Notes under the pieces: model-generated
Database searches by the model: none
The model's input: only the letters and a program-made list of their open reading frames with translations
What the model was told of the DNA's origin: nothing
Shown here: positions 8,391-19,233 of the stretch, one piece after another
Layout of the letters: every line of letters begins with the position of its first letter
Numbering within the stretch: position 1 is the first letter of the stretch
Origin: Sphingobium soli
GTDB lineage: Bacteria > Pseudomonadota > Alphaproteobacteria > Sphingomonadales > Sphingomonadaceae
Length of the DNA stretch: 64,000 nucleotides
Direction of reading: 5' to 3'
NCBI RefSeq assembly: GCF_020782245.1
Contig: NZ_JAJGNP010000006.1
Coordinates: forward strand, 124,001-188,000
Made by a program: the position numbers and the translations under genes

Positions 8391-11045
8391 TCAGGCCGGC
8401 ACGCTGGCGAGCGCCGTCTTCACCGCGTCCAGCGCCGCCGCCGCCTTGTCGCCATCGGGGCCACCGCCCTGCGCCATGTCGGGACGGCCACCGCCACCCT
8501 TGCCGCCCAGCGCCTCAACACCGGCGCGGACGAGGTCGACGGCGCTGATCTGACCCTTGAGGTCATCGGTGACGCCGACTGCGATGCTGGCGCGGCCGTC
8601 GACCACCGCAAGCACGGCGGACACGCCGCTGCCCAGCGTCGCCTTGTTCTGATCGACGATGCCGCGCAATTCCTTGGGGTCGAGCCCTTCGATGACCTGG
8701 CCCAGAAAGTCGATGCTGCCGACCTTCTCCGGCCCCGCCGCCTGTGCCGCGCTACCGCCGCCTAGCGCCAGAGCCTTCTTCGCCTCGGCCAGTTCGCGCT
8801 CCAGCCTGCGGCTCTGCTCGACCAGCGCGGCGATACGCGCCGGCACGTCCTCCGGAGTGGTCTTGAGCGCGGCGGCCGTCTGCCGCAGCTTGTCGTCGCG
8901 TTCGACCAGCCACAGGCGCGCGGCCTCGCCGGTCAAGGCTTCGATCCGGCGCACGCCCGAGGAGACGGCGCTTTCCGACACGATCTTGAACAGAGCAATG
9001 TCGCCGGTCGCGCGGACATGGGTGCCGCCGCACAGTTCGACCGAATAATGCGCATCGTCCCCCCGGCCCATCGACAGGACGCGAACCTCGTCGCCATATT
9101 TTTCGCCAAACAGCGCCATGGCGCCCGCCGCGACCGCGTCGTCCGGGGTCATGAGGCGGGTCGTCACCTCCTCATTATGGCGCACCTGCGCGTTCACATC
9201 CGCCTCGATCGCGGCGATCTGCGCATGCGTCAGCGCTTCGGGATGCGAGAAGTCGAAGCGCAGGCGATCAGCCGCAACCAGGCTGCCCTTCTGCGTCACA
9301 TGCGCGCCCAGTTCGTTGCGCAGCGCGGCGTGAAGCAAATGGGTGGCGCTGTGGTTGGCGCGAATGCGGTCCCGGCGGTCGACATCGACGCTCAGATGCA
9401 CGGTGTCGCCCACCTTGATACTGCCCGCCTCGATCGTCGCGTGATGGGCATGGACGCGGCCCAGCGGCTTGGCCGTATCATCGACCACCGCGACAAAGCC
9501 GCCCTGTGTCGTGATCCGGCCCGCGTCGCCCATCTGGCCGCCGCTTTCGCCGTAGAAGGGCGTCTGATTGGTGACGATCGTGACGGTGTCGCCAGCCGCA
9601 GCACTGTCGAAGTTCACACCGTCCTTGACGATTGCCAGAACTTCGCCTTCACCCTGCGTGGTGGCGTAGCCGATAAATTCGGTGTTGCCTGCCCTTTCTG
9701 CGATGTCGAACCAGATTTCGTCGGACGCCTTTTCGCCCGATCCCTTCCACGCTGCGCGCGCGGCGGCCTTCTGTTCGGCCATGGCCGCGTCGAAGCCGGC
9801 GCGATCCACCGTCAGGCCGCGCGAGCGCAGCGCGTCTTCGGTCAGGTCATAGGGGAAGCCATAAGTGTCATAGAGCTTGAAGGCGGTTTCACCGGCAAGC
9901 GTGCCGCCCTCATCCAAACCGCCGGTCGCTTCGTCCAGCAACTTAAGCCCGTTCTCCAAAGTCTTGCGAAAGCGCGTTTCTTCGCGCAGCAGGGTTTCCT
10001 CGATCAGCGGCTGGGCGCGGACCAGTTCGGGATAGGCACCGCCCATTTCCGATACGAGGCTGGAGACGAGGCGATACATCAGCGGCTCCTTCGCGCCGAT
10101 GATGTGCGCGTGGCGCATGGCGCGGCGCATGATCCGGCGCAGCACATAGCCGCGTCCTTCATTGGCCGGCAGCACGCCGTCAGCAATCAGGAACCCGGTC
10201 GAGCGCAAATGATCAGCGATGACCCGATGGCTGGCCCTATGCGCGCCGTCGGTCGCGGTACGACTGAGCGCCCCGCTTTCGGCAATCAGCGCCTTGAACG
10301 TGTCGGTATCATAATTGTCGGTGACGCCCTGCATCACGGCGGCAACGCGCTCCAGCCCCATGCCAGTGTCGATGCTGGGCCTGGGCAGTTCCGAAACGAT
10401 CTCGTTCGCTTCCTGCTCATATTGCATGAAGACGAGGTTCCAGATTTCGACGAAGCGGTCGCCATCCTCCTCAGGCGATCCGGGCGGACCGCCCCAGATA
10501 TGGTCGCCATGATCGTAGAAGATTTCCGAGCAGGGACCGCACGGGCCGCTGTCGCCCATTGCCCAGAAATTATCTTTGGTCGCGATGCGGATGATGCGCT
10601 CTTCGGGCAGGCCCGCAATCTTCTTCCACAGGTCGAACGCCTCGTCATCGGTATGATAGACGGTCGCGGTCAGCCTGTCGGCGGGCAGACCCCATTCCTT
10701 GGTCAGCAGCGTCCAGGCATGGGTGATCGCCTGTTCCTTGAAATAATCGCCAAAGCTGAAATTGCCGAGCATTTCGAAGAACGTATGGTGGCGCGCGGTA
10801 TAGCCGACATTGTCGAGGTCATTATGCTTGCCGCCCGCCCGCACGCATTTCTGGCTCGATGTCGCGGTTTTGTAGGGGCGTGTTTCAAGCCCTGTGAACA
10901 CATTCTTGAACGGCACCATGCCGGCGTTGACGAACATCAGCGTCGGATCATTATGCGGCACCAGCGGCGCCGAGGGAACGATGGTGTGGCCGTTGCCTCC
11001 GAAATAATCGAGGAAAGAGCGGCGAATGTCGTTGGTCGAGGTCAT
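8391..11045 (-). CDS. alaS: Alanyl-tRNA synthetase
   Basis: An 884-residue class II synthetase that charges tRNA-Ala, at the usual bacterial length. The N-terminus begins with the family sequence [10 protein letters not shown] and includes the motif-1-like [11 protein letters not shown]. The editing domain shows HSATH and CGGTH metal-binding motifs (about residues 565-570 and 668-672). The C-terminal C-Ala domain has the glycine-rich [15 protein letters not shown] stretch. It is cytoplasmic and essential. It stands alone here; recA, its common alphaproteobacterial neighbour, is not adjacent. The start codon agrees with the family N-terminus. Confidence 0.98.
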   Translation of the reverse strand: MTSTNDIRRSFLDYFGGNGHTIVPSAPLVPHNDPTLMFVNAGMVPFKNVFTGLETRPYKTATSSQKCVRAGGKHNDLDNVGYTARHHTFFEMLGNFSFGDYFKEQAITHAWTLLTKEWGLPADRLTATVYHTDDEAFDLWKKIAGLPEERIIRIATKDNFWAMGDSGPCGPCSEIFYDHGDHIWGGPPGSPEEDGDRFVEIWNLVFMQYEQEANEIVSELPRPSIDTGMGLERVAAVMQGVTDNYDTDTFKALIAESGALSRTATDGAHRASHRVIADHLRSTGFLIADGVLPANEGRGYVLRRIMRRAMRHAHIIGAKEPLMYRLVSSLVSEMGGAYPELVRAQPLIEETLLREETRFRKTLENGLKLLDEATGGLDEGGTLAGETAFKLYDTYGFPYDLTEDALRSRGLTVDRAGFDAAMAEQKAAARAAWKGSGEKASDEIWFDIAERAGNTEFIGYATTQGEGEVLAIVKDGVNFDSAAAGDTVTIVTNQTPFYGESGGQMGDAGRITTQGGFVAVVDDTAKPLGRVHAHHATIEAGSIKVGDTVHLSVDVDRRDRIRANHSATHLLHAALRNELGAHVTQKGSLVAADRLRFDFSHPEALTHAQIAAIEADVNAQVRHNEEVTTRLMTPDDAVAAGAMALFGEKYGDEVRVLSMGRGDDAHYSVELCGGTHVRATGDIALFKIVSESAVSSGVRRIEALTGEAARLWLVERDDKLRQTAAALKTTPEDVPARIAALVEQSRRLERELAEAKKALALGGGSAAQAAGPEKVGSIDFLGQVIEGLDPKELRGIVDQNKATLGSGVSAVLAVVDGRASIAVGVTDDLKGQISAVDLVRAGVEALGGKGGGGRPDMAQGGGPDGDKAAAALDAVKTALASVPA

Positions 11046-11101
11046 GGACGCGATTTAAGAGGAAGCGGCCCGCCGCACAAGCGGGGGATTTGATCGTGCG
11101 A

Positions 11102-12361
11102 TCAGCCTACCGGCTCCTCAATCGACACCGGCGGTTTCGAGAACCAAGCGGGTCCTTGCTGCGTCATGTGGAAGCAGTCCTCCATGCGGATGCCCATGGT
11201 GCCGGGCAGATAGAGCCCCGGTTCGTTGGAAAAGCACATGCCGATGTCCAGCTTCGTCGTTTCGCCATGCACGAGGTTGACCGGCTCATGCCCTTCCATG
11301 CCGATGCCGTGGCCGGTGCGGTGGGAGAGGCCGGGGAGCGCGTAGCCGGGGCCGTAGCCGCTTTTTTCATACCAGCCGCGCACCGCGTCATCGACCGAAC
11401 CGGCCGGCGCGCCGAGTTGCGCCGCGGCGAAGGCGATTTGCTGGCCGTGCGCCACGTCGTTCCAGACCTTGCGCTGCTGCGGCGTCGGGGTCGCGTCATG
11501 GACCCAGGTCCGGCTGATGTCGGACTGATAATCCTCCACCGTGCAACCACAGTCCATCAGCACCACATCGCCGGCGCGTACGGCCTGTGGCTTGCCGGAA
11601 CCATGGGGATAGGCAGCGGCTTCGCCCAGCAGGACGAGGTTGAATTCGACCTTGCCGCCCAGCTGCCTCGTCGCGGCGCTCATCAAAGCGCCGATGTCGG
11701 CCGGGGTCATGCCGGCCGTCACCTGGGGGTAGGTCCAGCGATAGGCGGCCATGGTGACATCGGCCGCCTTTTGCATCAGGGCGATTTCGGCCGCGGTCTT
11801 GCGCATGCGCAGCGCACGGGTGACGGGGTCCTTCACCAAGGTGGCGGCGGGTATGGCAGCCTTCAAACCATCGACCGCGAAATAGCGCACCGTCTCCTCG
11901 ATGCCGATGCTCCCCTTGGCCAATCCCTTCGCCGTCAGGAAATCGGCGATCGGCGTATAGGGGCTTTCATGTTCCTGCCAGACGCGGACCTCTGCGGGGA
12001 TTGCGAGCGATTCGTCGATCGAGGGCTTTTCAAAAAAGGGACAGACGACGAGCGGCGCGCCGCTGGCCGGGATCACCAGCGCCGTAAGCCGTTCCGAGCG
12101 ATGCCAGCGGATGCCGCTATAATAGATGAGGCTCGCCCCCGGTTCGACCAGCAAGGCGTCGATGCCCGCTTCCCGCATCACTGCCTGCGCGCGGGCCAGT
12201 CTGCCGGCGCGCTCGGACGTGCCGATGGGCGTAACCTCACCGGTCATCGAGGCCAGCATCTCGCCCGCTTTCTCCTGCGCGAACAGGCGCGGGCTGACGA
12301 TGCCGACACCGATGCCGACAGTTGCAAGACGCAGGACAGCGCGGCGGTCAGGCATAGGCAT
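11102..12361 (-). CDS. M24-family Xaa-Pro peptidase-like protein with Tat-like leader
   Basis: A 419-residue pita-bread metallopeptidase of the Xaa-Pro aminopeptidase/creatinase family. The N-terminus reads DRRAVLRLATVG, a twin-arginine-like leader suggesting export. Five metal ligands can be read: Asp in VLMDCG, Asp in QSDISRT, His in TGHGIG, Glu in SNEPG and Glu in RMEDC. GGAGG lies 5 bases before this ATG (a second ATG is 6 bases on). Its start overlaps the 3' end of the GST gene by 14 bases, so the two are probably cotranscribed. The substrate is probably proline-containing peptides, though creatinase-like activities cannot be excluded. Confidence 0.88.
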   Translation of the reverse strand: MPMPDRRAVLRLATVGIGVGIVSPRLFAQEKAGEMLASMTGEVTPIGTSERAGRLARAQAVMREAGIDALLVEPGASLIYYSGIRWHRSERLTALVIPASGAPLVVCPFFEKPSIDESLAIPAEVRVWQEHESPYTPIADFLTAKGLAKGSIGIEETVRYFAVDGLKAAIPAATLVKDPVTRALRMRKTAAEIALMQKAADVTMAAYRWTYPQVTAGMTPADIGALMSAATRQLGGKVEFNLVLLGEAAAYPHGSGKPQAVRAGDVVLMDCGCTVEDYQSDISRTWVHDATPTPQQRKVWNDVAHGQQIAFAAAQLGAPAGSVDDAVRGWYEKSGYGPGYALPGLSHRTGHGIGMEGHEPVNLVHGETTKLDIGMCFSNEPGLYLPGTMGIRMEDCFHMTQQGPAWFSKPPVSIEEPVG

Positions 12362-12974
12362 AGGGACCTCCCGCCGCCAGCGCCGCCTGATAGGCGGGCC
12401 GGCCGTGCATCTCGTGCAACCAGCGGATGAGGTGCGGGCGGCTTTCGTCGAGGCCACCGCGCGCGCGGGAGGCTTCCAGCGGAAAGCTCATCATCATGTC
12501 GGCGGCGGTGAAATCATCCCCGGCGAAATAGGGTCGGGTCGCCAGTTCGGTTTCCAGCCAGTCCAGATGATCATCGAGCATTTTTTGCACCGTGGGCCTG
12601 GCCGGGCGACCGAGCAGGCCCAGCTTGCCGACCACGAGCAGCGCCAGCAGCGGCGGCATCATCGACCCTTCGGCATAATGCATAAACTGACGATAGCGGA
12701 TCGCGTTTTCCGCGTCCGCCGGCGCGCCGAACCGGTTGCCGGCGCGCGCGACGAGATAGTCCATGATCGCCCCGGTTTCGATCAGCCGGTGGCCATCGAC
12801 CTCCACGACCGGCGACCGGCCGAGCGGGTGGATGGCGCGGAGCGAGGCGGGCGCGCGCATGGTCTTTGCGTCGCGTTCGTAGCGGCGCACCTCATAGGGC
12901 TCGCCCATTTCCTCCAGCAGCCAGAGGATGCGTTGCGACCGGCTGTTATTGAGATGATGGACGATGATGGTCAT
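12348..12974 (-). CDS. Glutathione S-transferase family protein
   Basis: A 208-residue protein. The N-terminal thioredoxin-fold domain starts with IIVHHLNNSRSQRIL. It contains the cis-proline segment GRSPVVEVDG and the ETGAI motif that contacts the glutathione glutamyl group. The C-terminal all-helical domain spans about 85-200. Probably a cytoplasmic conjugating or peroxide-reducing GST; the substrate is unknown. An AAGGG ribosome site precedes the ATG. It is the first gene of a two-gene unit with the M24 peptidase. Confidence 0.88.
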   Translation of the reverse strand: MTIIVHHLNNSRSQRILWLLEEMGEPYEVRRYERDAKTMRAPASLRAIHPLGRSPVVEVDGHRLIETGAIMDYLVARAGNRFGAPADAENAIRYRQFMHYAEGSMMPPLLALLVVGKLGLLGRPARPTVQKMLDDHLDWLETELATRPYFAGDDFTAADMMMSFPLEASRARGGLDESRPHLIRWLHEMHGRPAYQAALAAGGPYAYA

Positions 12975-13067
12975 GACGGCCCTTCCCGTGCTGCGGAGCG
13001 TGATGGCTAACGCAGCATGGGGCCGTTGCCAAGTTCAGGCCAGCGCCTTGTCCTTGACGATATGTTT

Positions 13068-15179
13068 TCAGGCGTCTTCCAGAACCTCCGCCTTCTTCTT
13101 TGCGCGAAAGGCGTGGAGCAGGGGCTCGGTATAGCCGTTGGGTTGTTCGACCCCCTCGAACACAAGCGCGCGGGCGGCCTGATAGGCGAGGCTCTGCCCT
13201 TCCCGGCCGCTCATCGGCTGATAGAGCGGATCGCTTTCATTCTGCGCATCGACCTTCGCCGCCATGCGGGTGAAAGCGGCGTCGATCTGGTCCGCCGTGC
13301 AAACGCCATGCAGCAGCCAGTTGGCCATATGCTGCGACGAGATGCGCAGCGTCGCGCGGTCCTCCATCAGGCCGATGTCGTGAATATCGGGCACCTTGGA
13401 ACAGCCGATCCCCTGATCGACCCAGCGGACGACATAGCCAAGTATGCCCTGCGCATTATTATCCAGTTCCTGCGCAATTTCGTCTTCCGAGAAGTTGCGG
13501 CCGAGGGCGACGGGAATGGACAGCAGCATGTCCAGCGGCGCGACAGCTTCCGCCTTGCGCTCCGCCTGACGCGCGAAGACGTCGACGCGGTGATAATGGG
13601 TGGCGTGCAGCGTCGCGGCGGTGGGCGATGGCACCCAGGCGGTGTTGGCACCGCTCATCGGATGGCCGATCTTCTGCTCCAGCATGTCGGCCATGCGGTC
13701 GGGCGCGGCCCACATGCCCTTGCCGATCTGCGCCCGGCCACTGAGGCCGCAGGCAAGGCCGATCTGGACATTGCGATCCTCATAGGCGGTGATCCAGTCG
13801 CTCGACTTCATCTCGCCCTTGCGGATCATGGGACCAGCCTGCATCGACGTATGCATTTCGTCGCCCGTGCGATCGAGGAAGCCGGTATTTATAAAGACGA
13901 TGCGGTCCTTCACCGCATGGATGCAGGCCGCCAGATTGGCAGATGTGCGGCGTTCCTCATCCATGACGCCGACCTTGATCGTGTGGCGGGCCATGCCGAG
14001 CATATCCTCGATCGCGTCGAACAGACTATTCGTGAAGGCCGCTTCGTCCGGACCGTGCATCTTGGGCTTGACGATATAGACGCTGCCGGTGCGGCTGTTG
14101 TCCCTACAACCCTTAAGATCGTGTAGCGCGATCAGGCTGGTGACGATGCCGTCGATAATGCCTTCGGGCGCGTCGTCGCCATTGGGCAGGCGGACGGCGG
14201 GCGTCGTCATCAGATGGCCGACATTGCGGACGAACAGCAGGCTGCGGCCCGGCAGCGTGAAGGTGCTGCCGTCCAGCGGGGTGTAGGCGCGATCAGGGTT
14301 GAGCGCACGCGTCATTTGCGTCCCGCCCTTCTCGAATGTTTCGGTCAGGTCGCCGCGCATCAGGCCCAGCCAGTTGGCATAGGCGGCGACCTTGTCCTGC
14401 GCGTCGACGGCGGCGACGGAGTCTTCCAGGTCGCAAATGGCGGTCAGCGCGGATTCGAGGATGACGTCCGCGATGCCGGCTGGGTCGGTCGCGCCGATCG
14501 GATGGTCGCGGTCGAAGACAACCTCGATATGCAGGCCGTTATGACGGAACAGCTTGCCCTTCTCGCTGGTGCCGATGAACTGGGCAGGATCGCGCAGGAC
14601 GATGTCCGCGTTGGTCAGGTCGGCCCAGCGACCGCCGGCGAGCGGAATGGCATCGTCAAGGAACGCCTTGGCCCAGGCGATGACCTGCCCGCCGCGCGCA
14701 GCGTCATAGCCTTTTCCGGCCGGCGCGCCCGTGATGGCGTCAGTGCCATAGAGCGCGTCATAGAGGCTGCCCCAGCGCGCATTGGCGGCGTTGAGCAGGA
14801 AGCGGGCGTTGAGAATCGGGACGACCAGCTGCGGTCCGGCAAGGCGGGCGACTTCGTCATCGACATTCTGGCTGCCGATCGCGAATGGTTCAGGTTCGGG
14901 AACGAGATACCCAATGTCGTGCAGAAAGGCCTGATAGGCTTGCGCATCATGGGGCTGGCCCCGGCGCTGTTCGTGCCAGCTGTCGATCTGCGCTTGCAAT
15001 GTATCGCGCTTGCGCAGCAGGGCGGCGTTTTCCGGCGCGAAGCGGGCCAGGATGTCCGCCGTTCCGGCCCAGAAGGCGTGCGGGTCGATCCCGGTGCCGG
15101 GTAAGCCACGCGTTTCGATGAAGTCGGCGAACGACGGCGCGACCATGAGGCCGGACTTGTCGATCATGCGGTCGGTCAT
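13068..15179 (-). CDS. glcB: Malate synthase G
   Basis: A 703-residue enzyme condensing glyoxylate and acetyl-CoA to malate, of the long monomeric G isoform. The start at [10 protein letters not shown] is preceded by GAGAAGAG; an upstream in-frame ATG adds 11 unconserved residues. Conserved blocks include the central PKMHGPDE region, [11 protein letters not shown], and the long [14 protein letters not shown] and [14 protein letters not shown] segments near the active site. It serves the glyoxylate bypass during growth on C2 compounds or fatty acids. A LysR-type regulator is transcribed divergently, and malic enzyme follows that regulator, so this is a small C4/C2 metabolism neighbourhood. Confidence 0.97.
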   Translation of the reverse strand: MTDRMIDKSGLMVAPSFADFIETRGLPGTGIDPHAFWAGTADILARFAPENAALLRKRDTLQAQIDSWHEQRRGQPHDAQAYQAFLHDIGYLVPEPEPFAIGSQNVDDEVARLAGPQLVVPILNARFLLNAANARWGSLYDALYGTDAITGAPAGKGYDAARGGQVIAWAKAFLDDAIPLAGGRWADLTNADIVLRDPAQFIGTSEKGKLFRHNGLHIEVVFDRDHPIGATDPAGIADVILESALTAICDLEDSVAAVDAQDKVAAYANWLGLMRGDLTETFEKGGTQMTRALNPDRAYTPLDGSTFTLPGRSLLFVRNVGHLMTTPAVRLPNGDDAPEGIIDGIVTSLIALHDLKGCRDNSRTGSVYIVKPKMHGPDEAAFTNSLFDAIEDMLGMARHTIKVGVMDEERRTSANLAACIHAVKDRIVFINTGFLDRTGDEMHTSMQAGPMIRKGEMKSSDWITAYEDRNVQIGLACGLSGRAQIGKGMWAAPDRMADMLEQKIGHPMSGANTAWVPSPTAATLHATHYHRVDVFARQAERKAEAVAPLDMLLSIPVALGRNFSEDEIAQELDNNAQGILGYVVRWVDQGIGCSKVPDIHDIGLMEDRATLRISSQHMANWLLHGVCTADQIDAAFTRMAAKVDAQNESDPLYQPMSGREGQSLAYQAARALVFEGVEQPNGYTEPLLHAFRAKKKAEVLEDA

Positions 15180-15224
15180 GGCTCTTCTCCCAGCATCAAT
15201 ATGTCGCCCCACCCCCTACCCTAT

Positions 15225-15261
15225 CGCTATTATGCCGTGTAGCCGCTATTATGCGAACATA
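15225..15261. promoter_or_regulatory. Direct repeats and LysR-type box between glcB and its divergent regulator
   Basis: CGCTATTATGC occurs twice, at 15225-15235 and 15244-15254, 19 bases apart (about two helical turns). The second copy runs into TATG-CGAA-CATA, a dyad containing the T-N11-A signature of LysR-type boxes (15249-15261). It sits 22 bases before the regulator gene, so autoregulation and control of glcB are both possible. Confidence 0.5.
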
Positions 15262-15283
15262 GTCATTCCTGTGGTGAACGAAT

Positions 15284-16207
15284 ATGATGGACCCCGACCA
15301 TGACCTGTTCGTGACCGTCGTCGATGAGGGCGGGCTGGCGGCGGCCGGGCGGCGGCTGCATATTTCCCCGGCGATGGTGTCAAAGCGCTTGGCGCGGCTG
15401 GAGGACCGGCTTGGCGCGAAACTGCTCCACCGCACGACGCGGCGCATGGCACTGACCCCGGCCGGCGAGCGGCTACATGCCGATCTGCGGGGCATATTGG
15501 CGGCGCTCGATGAAGCGGAGCGGCGGGTGTCGGGGCAGTCGGCGATGGTGAGCGGCCCACTGCGCGTGACCGCGCCAACCTCCTTCGGGCGCATGCATCT
15601 GGCGCCCTATCTTCAGGGCTTTCTCGACGCCTATCCGAAGGTCGCTCTAACCATCGACCTGTCGGACGCGTTCGCCGACCTGATCGAGGCGCGGGCGGAC
15701 CTGGCGCTGCGCATCACTGCGGATCCCGGGCGCGGCCTATCTGCAACGCGGCTCGCCACCAATCGCCGCATCCTGTGCGCTGCGCCGGGCTATCTCGATC
15801 GTCATGGCGTGCCGGACACGATCGCGGCGCTCAAAGCCCACCGATTGCTCGCCGCGGACGGGCAGATGCCGTGGCGGCTGGTCGGCCCCAGGGGACCCGT
15901 CAGCATCGAAGGGCAGAGCCATGTGCGCACCAATAGCAGTGAACTGGTGCGCGAATTGACGCTGGCGGGCGGCGGCATCGCGCTGCGATCGCTCTGGGAC
16001 GTTAGCGACGCCTTGGCATCGGGCGCGTTGCGCCAAGTCCTGCCGGCCTATGCCGGGTCGGCCGATGTTGCCCTGTTCGCGGTGCACCTTCCGCAAAGCC
16101 ATCCGCCGCGCGCGATCAGCGCCTTTATCGCCTTTCTGGCCAGCCTTTACGGGCCGGTGCCGCCCTGGGAACGCTCCACCATTGCCCTAGCGGAAGCAAG
16201 CCTCTAA
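15284..16207 (+). CDS. LysR-family transcriptional regulator
   Basis: A 307-residue LTTR. The N-terminal winged helix-turn-helix covers about residues 1-65 (GGLAAAGRRLHISPAMVSKR, then HRTTRRMALTPAGE). The periplasmic-binding-protein-like effector domain spans about 90-295. It resembles the DsdA/TDH-regulator-like branch that includes many orphan LTTRs. Divergent from glcB, with a repeat and LTTR-box array between them, it may control glcB in place of the classical GlcC; the effector is unknown. It is followed after 10 bases by malic enzyme, so read-through into that gene is possible. Confidence 0.93.
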   Translation: MMDPDHDLFVTVVDEGGLAAAGRRLHISPAMVSKRLARLEDRLGAKLLHRTTRRMALTPAGERLHADLRGILAALDEAERRVSGQSAMVSGPLRVTAPTSFGRMHLAPYLQGFLDAYPKVALTIDLSDAFADLIEARADLALRITADPGRGLSATRLATNRRILCAAPGYLDRHGVPDTIAALKAHRLLAADGQMPWRLVGPRGPVSIEGQSHVRTNSSELVRELTLAGGGIALRSLWDVSDALASGALRQVLPAYAGSADVALFAVHLPQSHPPRAISAFIAFLASLYGPVPPWERSTIALAEASL

Positions 16208-16217
16208 GGCCGCGTCC

Positions 16218-18491
16218 ATGGACGACAATACCCGCCGCGCCGCGCTCGACTATCACCGCTATCCGCAACCCGGCAAGCTTCGGATCGAACCCACCAAGCG
16301 CATGGTCAACCAGCGCGACCTGGCGCTGGCCTATTCGCCCGGCGTCGCCGCGCCCTGCGTCGAAATCGCCGCCGATCCCCACAAGGCGCTGGACTATACC
16401 GCGCGTGGCAATCTGGTCGCGGTCATATCGAACGGCACAGCGGTGCTGGGGCTGGGTGCGATCGGCGCGCTGGCGTCCAAGCCGGTAATGGAGGGCAAGG
16501 CCGTCCTCTTCAAGAAATTCGCCGACATCGACGTGTTTGACATCGAAGTGGACACGACCGATCCCGACCAGTTTGTCGAAGCGGTCGCGCTGCTGGAGCC
16601 GACATTCGGCGGCATCAACCTCGAAGACATCAAGGCGCCCGAATGTTTCGAGATCGAGCGGCGCCTGAAAGAGCGGATGAACATTCCGGTCTTCCACGAT
16701 GACCAGCATGGGACCGCGATCGTCGTTGCCGCCGCCGTGCGCAACGCGCTGGTGTTGCAGGGCAAGACGCTGGCCGATGCGAAGCTGGTGACGTCGGGCG
16801 CGGGCGCGGCGGCGCTGGCCTGCGTCGATCTGCTGGTGTCGATGGGCCTGCCGATCGAAAATGTCACGATGACCGACAAGGACGGCGTCATCCATGCGGG
16901 CCGCGAGGGCATGTTGCCCAATATGGCGCGCTATGCCCGCACTACCAATGCACGCACCTTGCCCGACGTGCTGCCGGGCGCGAACCTGTTCCTTGGCCTG
17001 TCGGCGCCGGGCGTTCTGAAGCCCGAATGGCTGCCGTTGATGGCGCCCAATCCGCTGATCTTCGCGCTCGCCAATCCAGAGCCGGAAATCCGCCCCGAAG
17101 CCGCGCGCGAGGTCCGCCCCGACGCGATCATCGCGACCGGCCGGTCGGACTATCCCAATCAGGTCAACAACGTCCTGTGCTTCCCCTATATCTTCCGCGG
17201 CGCGCTGGACGTGGGCGCGACGCAGATCAACGAGGCGATGAAGGTCGCCGCTGCCGATGCCATCGCCGCCCTCGCCCGCATGCCCGCGCATGACAGTGTC
17301 GCCCAGGCCTATGGCGGGCGCAGGCTGGTGTTCGGCGCGGATTACATAATCCCGACCCCCTTCGATCCGCGCCTGATCGGTGAGATTGCGGTCGCCGTCG
17401 CGAAGGCCGCGATGGACAGCGGCGTCGCGAAAAAGACGCTCAATCTGGACGATTACAAGCGCAACCTGAACCACCAGAATACCCGGTCGGGCCAGTTGAT
17501 GCTGCCGGTGTTCGAAGCCGCGCGCGGCAGCGGCACCCGCATCGCCTATGGTGAGGGCGAGGATGACCGCGTGCTGCGCGCAATCCGCGATGCGCTGGAC
17601 GAAGGGATTGTCCGCCCGACCATCGTCGGCCGCCGCCGCATCCTGGAACAGAAGCTGCCCGAACTGGGGCTGAGCTTTGACCTCGACCGCGATGTCGAGG
17701 TGATCGACCCGGAAACCGACCATCTGGTCATGGGCGAACTGGTCGAGGCCTATCGCGCCGTCGCCGCGCGCAAGGGCGTGCCAGCGGATGAAATCCTGCG
17801 CCATGTCTATCGCCGCCCGACCGTCACCGCCGCCATGCTGCTGCGCACCGGGCGGGTCGACGCCGCGCTGGTCGGCGGTCGGTCGGAATATTGGGGGCAG
17901 GTCGAGCATGTGCTGCGCATCATCGATCGGGTGCCGAGCCACAGCCGCGTCTACGCGCTGTCCGGGCTGATCCTGGACGCGGGCGCGCTGTTCATCACCG
18001 ACACGCATATGGTGCCCGATCCGACCACCGAGCAGATTGCCGAGATGACGATCGCGGCCGCCGCGGAAGTCGCGCATTTCGGCCTCAAGCCGCGCGTCGC
18101 GCTGCTGTCCCACTCCAATTTCGGATCATCGCACACCGACAGCGCGCGCAAGATGCGCCGTGCCTACAAGAAGGTACGCGACATGGCCCCCGAATTGGCG
18201 GCCGATGGCGAAATGCATGCCGACGCGGCGCTCAGCCAGGCGCTGCGCGATCGGCTGATCCCCGACTCGCGCTTTGAAGGGTCGGCAAACCTGCTGGTCA
18301 TGCCCAATCTGGACGCGGCCAACATCACGCTGACGGCGCTGTCGGCATCGTCCAGTTCGCCTACGGTCGGCCCCATGCTGATGGGCCTTTCCAAGCCGAT
18401 CCATGTGCTGACGCCCGGCGTGACATCGCGCGGTATCCTCAACCTGACAGCCATTGCGGCGGCCGAGGTCGTGCGGGAAGGCGTCACTTAA
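16218..18491 (+). CDS. maeB: NADP-dependent malic enzyme, MaeB type, with phosphotransacetylase-like domain
   Basis: A 757-residue two-domain enzyme. The N-terminal malic enzyme half (about 1-430) contains [21 protein letters not shown] and the nucleotide-binding GAGAAALA segment. The C-terminal PTA_PTB-like half (about 435-757) is the regulatory domain typical of MaeB and probably not catalytic. It decarboxylates malate to pyruvate with NADPH formation, linking C4 acids to gluconeogenesis and lipid synthesis. It lies close to glcB and its LysR regulator, consistent with growth on acetate-like carbon. Confidence 0.96.
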   Translation: MDDNTRRAALDYHRYPQPGKLRIEPTKRMVNQRDLALAYSPGVAAPCVEIAADPHKALDYTARGNLVAVISNGTAVLGLGAIGALASKPVMEGKAVLFKKFADIDVFDIEVDTTDPDQFVEAVALLEPTFGGINLEDIKAPECFEIERRLKERMNIPVFHDDQHGTAIVVAAAVRNALVLQGKTLADAKLVTSGAGAAALACVDLLVSMGLPIENVTMTDKDGVIHAGREGMLPNMARYARTTNARTLPDVLPGANLFLGLSAPGVLKPEWLPLMAPNPLIFALANPEPEIRPEAAREVRPDAIIATGRSDYPNQVNNVLCFPYIFRGALDVGATQINEAMKVAAADAIAALARMPAHDSVAQAYGGRRLVFGADYIIPTPFDPRLIGEIAVAVAKAAMDSGVAKKTLNLDDYKRNLNHQNTRSGQLMLPVFEAARGSGTRIAYGEGEDDRVLRAIRDALDEGIVRPTIVGRRRILEQKLPELGLSFDLDRDVEVIDPETDHLVMGELVEAYRAVAARKGVPADEILRHVYRRPTVTAAMLLRTGRVDAALVGGRSEYWGQVEHVLRIIDRVPSHSRVYALSGLILDAGALFITDTHMVPDPTTEQIAEMTIAAAAEVAHFGLKPRVALLSHSNFGSSHTDSARKMRRAYKKVRDMAPELAADGEMHADAALSQALRDRLIPDSRFEGSANLLVMPNLDAANITLTALSASSSSPTVGPMLMGLSKPIHVLTPGVTSRGILNLTAIAAAEVVREGVT

Positions 18492-18531
18492 CCTTTGCCT
18501 GCTAGCCTGCGCGGCGAAAGGAGATTGCCAA

Positions 18532-19233
18532 ATGGCATCATGGTTCAACGCGATGGCGAAAAGCATCGGTCCCAAGCTGGTGATCGTCCTTGGCCTGGGC
18601 GGTGCGGCGTGGGGGGCGATGCAGATGCTGGATCGGCCGACCGCGCCCGATGCCGAACCGATCGCGGCGCAGGCAGCCTCCCCCGCTGCCGAGGCCGCCG
18701 CGCCCCCCACAACGTCCGCCCAGCCGGTCGAACGACGCAGCGACCAGCCGATGGAGATCGACCCGCGCGCGCTGACCGTGAAGCGCGTGCTGGCTATCGA
18801 CGGACCATTTCGTCATGGCGATTATGTCTGGGATGAAAAGGGCGCGCCCGCAACCGGGCCGGTCATCATCACCATCGACCTCAAGGCCGAGACGCTGTCC
18901 GTTTTCCGCGATGGCTATGAAATCGGCGCGGCGGTCATCCTCTATGGCGCGACGGACAAGCCCAGTCCGCTCGGCGCCTTTCCGATCACACAGAAGGATG
19001 CGGATCATGTGTCCAACCTGTATGATGCGCCCATGCCCTATGCGCAGCGGCTGACCAGCGACGGCGTCTTCATCCATGGCAGCGATGTCGAATATGGGCG
19101 CGGCACCCATGGCTGCATCGGCGTGCCGACAGAATTTGCCAAGAAGCTGTTCGGCGTGACGAAGATCGGCGACGTCGCGGTCATCACCAACGGCAAGATG
19201 CTGAATGTCGGCAAGGCGAAGGTCGGCGCCTAG
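18532..19233 (+). CDS. L,D-transpeptidase (YkuD domain), membrane anchored
   Basis: A 233-residue protein. A single hydrophobic helix (about 14-32) anchors it to the inner membrane, followed by an Ala/Pro-rich linker (about 35-70) and a YkuD catalytic domain (about 110-222). His182 in FIHGSD and Cys195 in GTHGCIGVP match the active-site pattern HG...HGC, with Thr in place of the usual Ser. Such enzymes make 3-3 peptidoglycan crosslinks or attach proteins to the wall. AAGGAG lies 8 bases before the ATG. Its stop overlaps that of the convergent transporter gene by 4 bases. Confidence 0.9.
   Translation: MASWFNAMAKSIGPKLVIVLGLGGAAWGAMQMLDRPTAPDAEPIAAQAASPAAEAAAPPTTSAQPVERRSDQPMEIDPRALTVKRVLAIDGPFRHGDYVWDEKGAPATGPVIITIDLKAETLSVFRDGYEIGAAVILYGATDKPSPLGAFPITQKDADHVSNLYDAPMPYAQRLTSDGVFIHGSDVEYGRGTHGCIGVPTEFAKKLFGVTKIGDVAVITNGKMLNVGKAKVGA

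Noticed and set aside
9018..11093. 691-codon plus-strand open frame opposite alaS
   Set aside because: Pure antisense shadow of a secure essential gene; no domain or ribosome site.
11075..11104. Hairpin-like sequences (CCCGC/GCGGG and TGATCG/CGATCA) between alaS and the M24 gene
   Set aside because: Stems are short, there is no T-tract, and one overlaps the stop codon; not enough to call a terminator.
16125..18113. 662-codon minus-strand open frame opposite malic enzyme
   Set aside because: Antisense to maeB with shadow-like composition and no recognisable domain.
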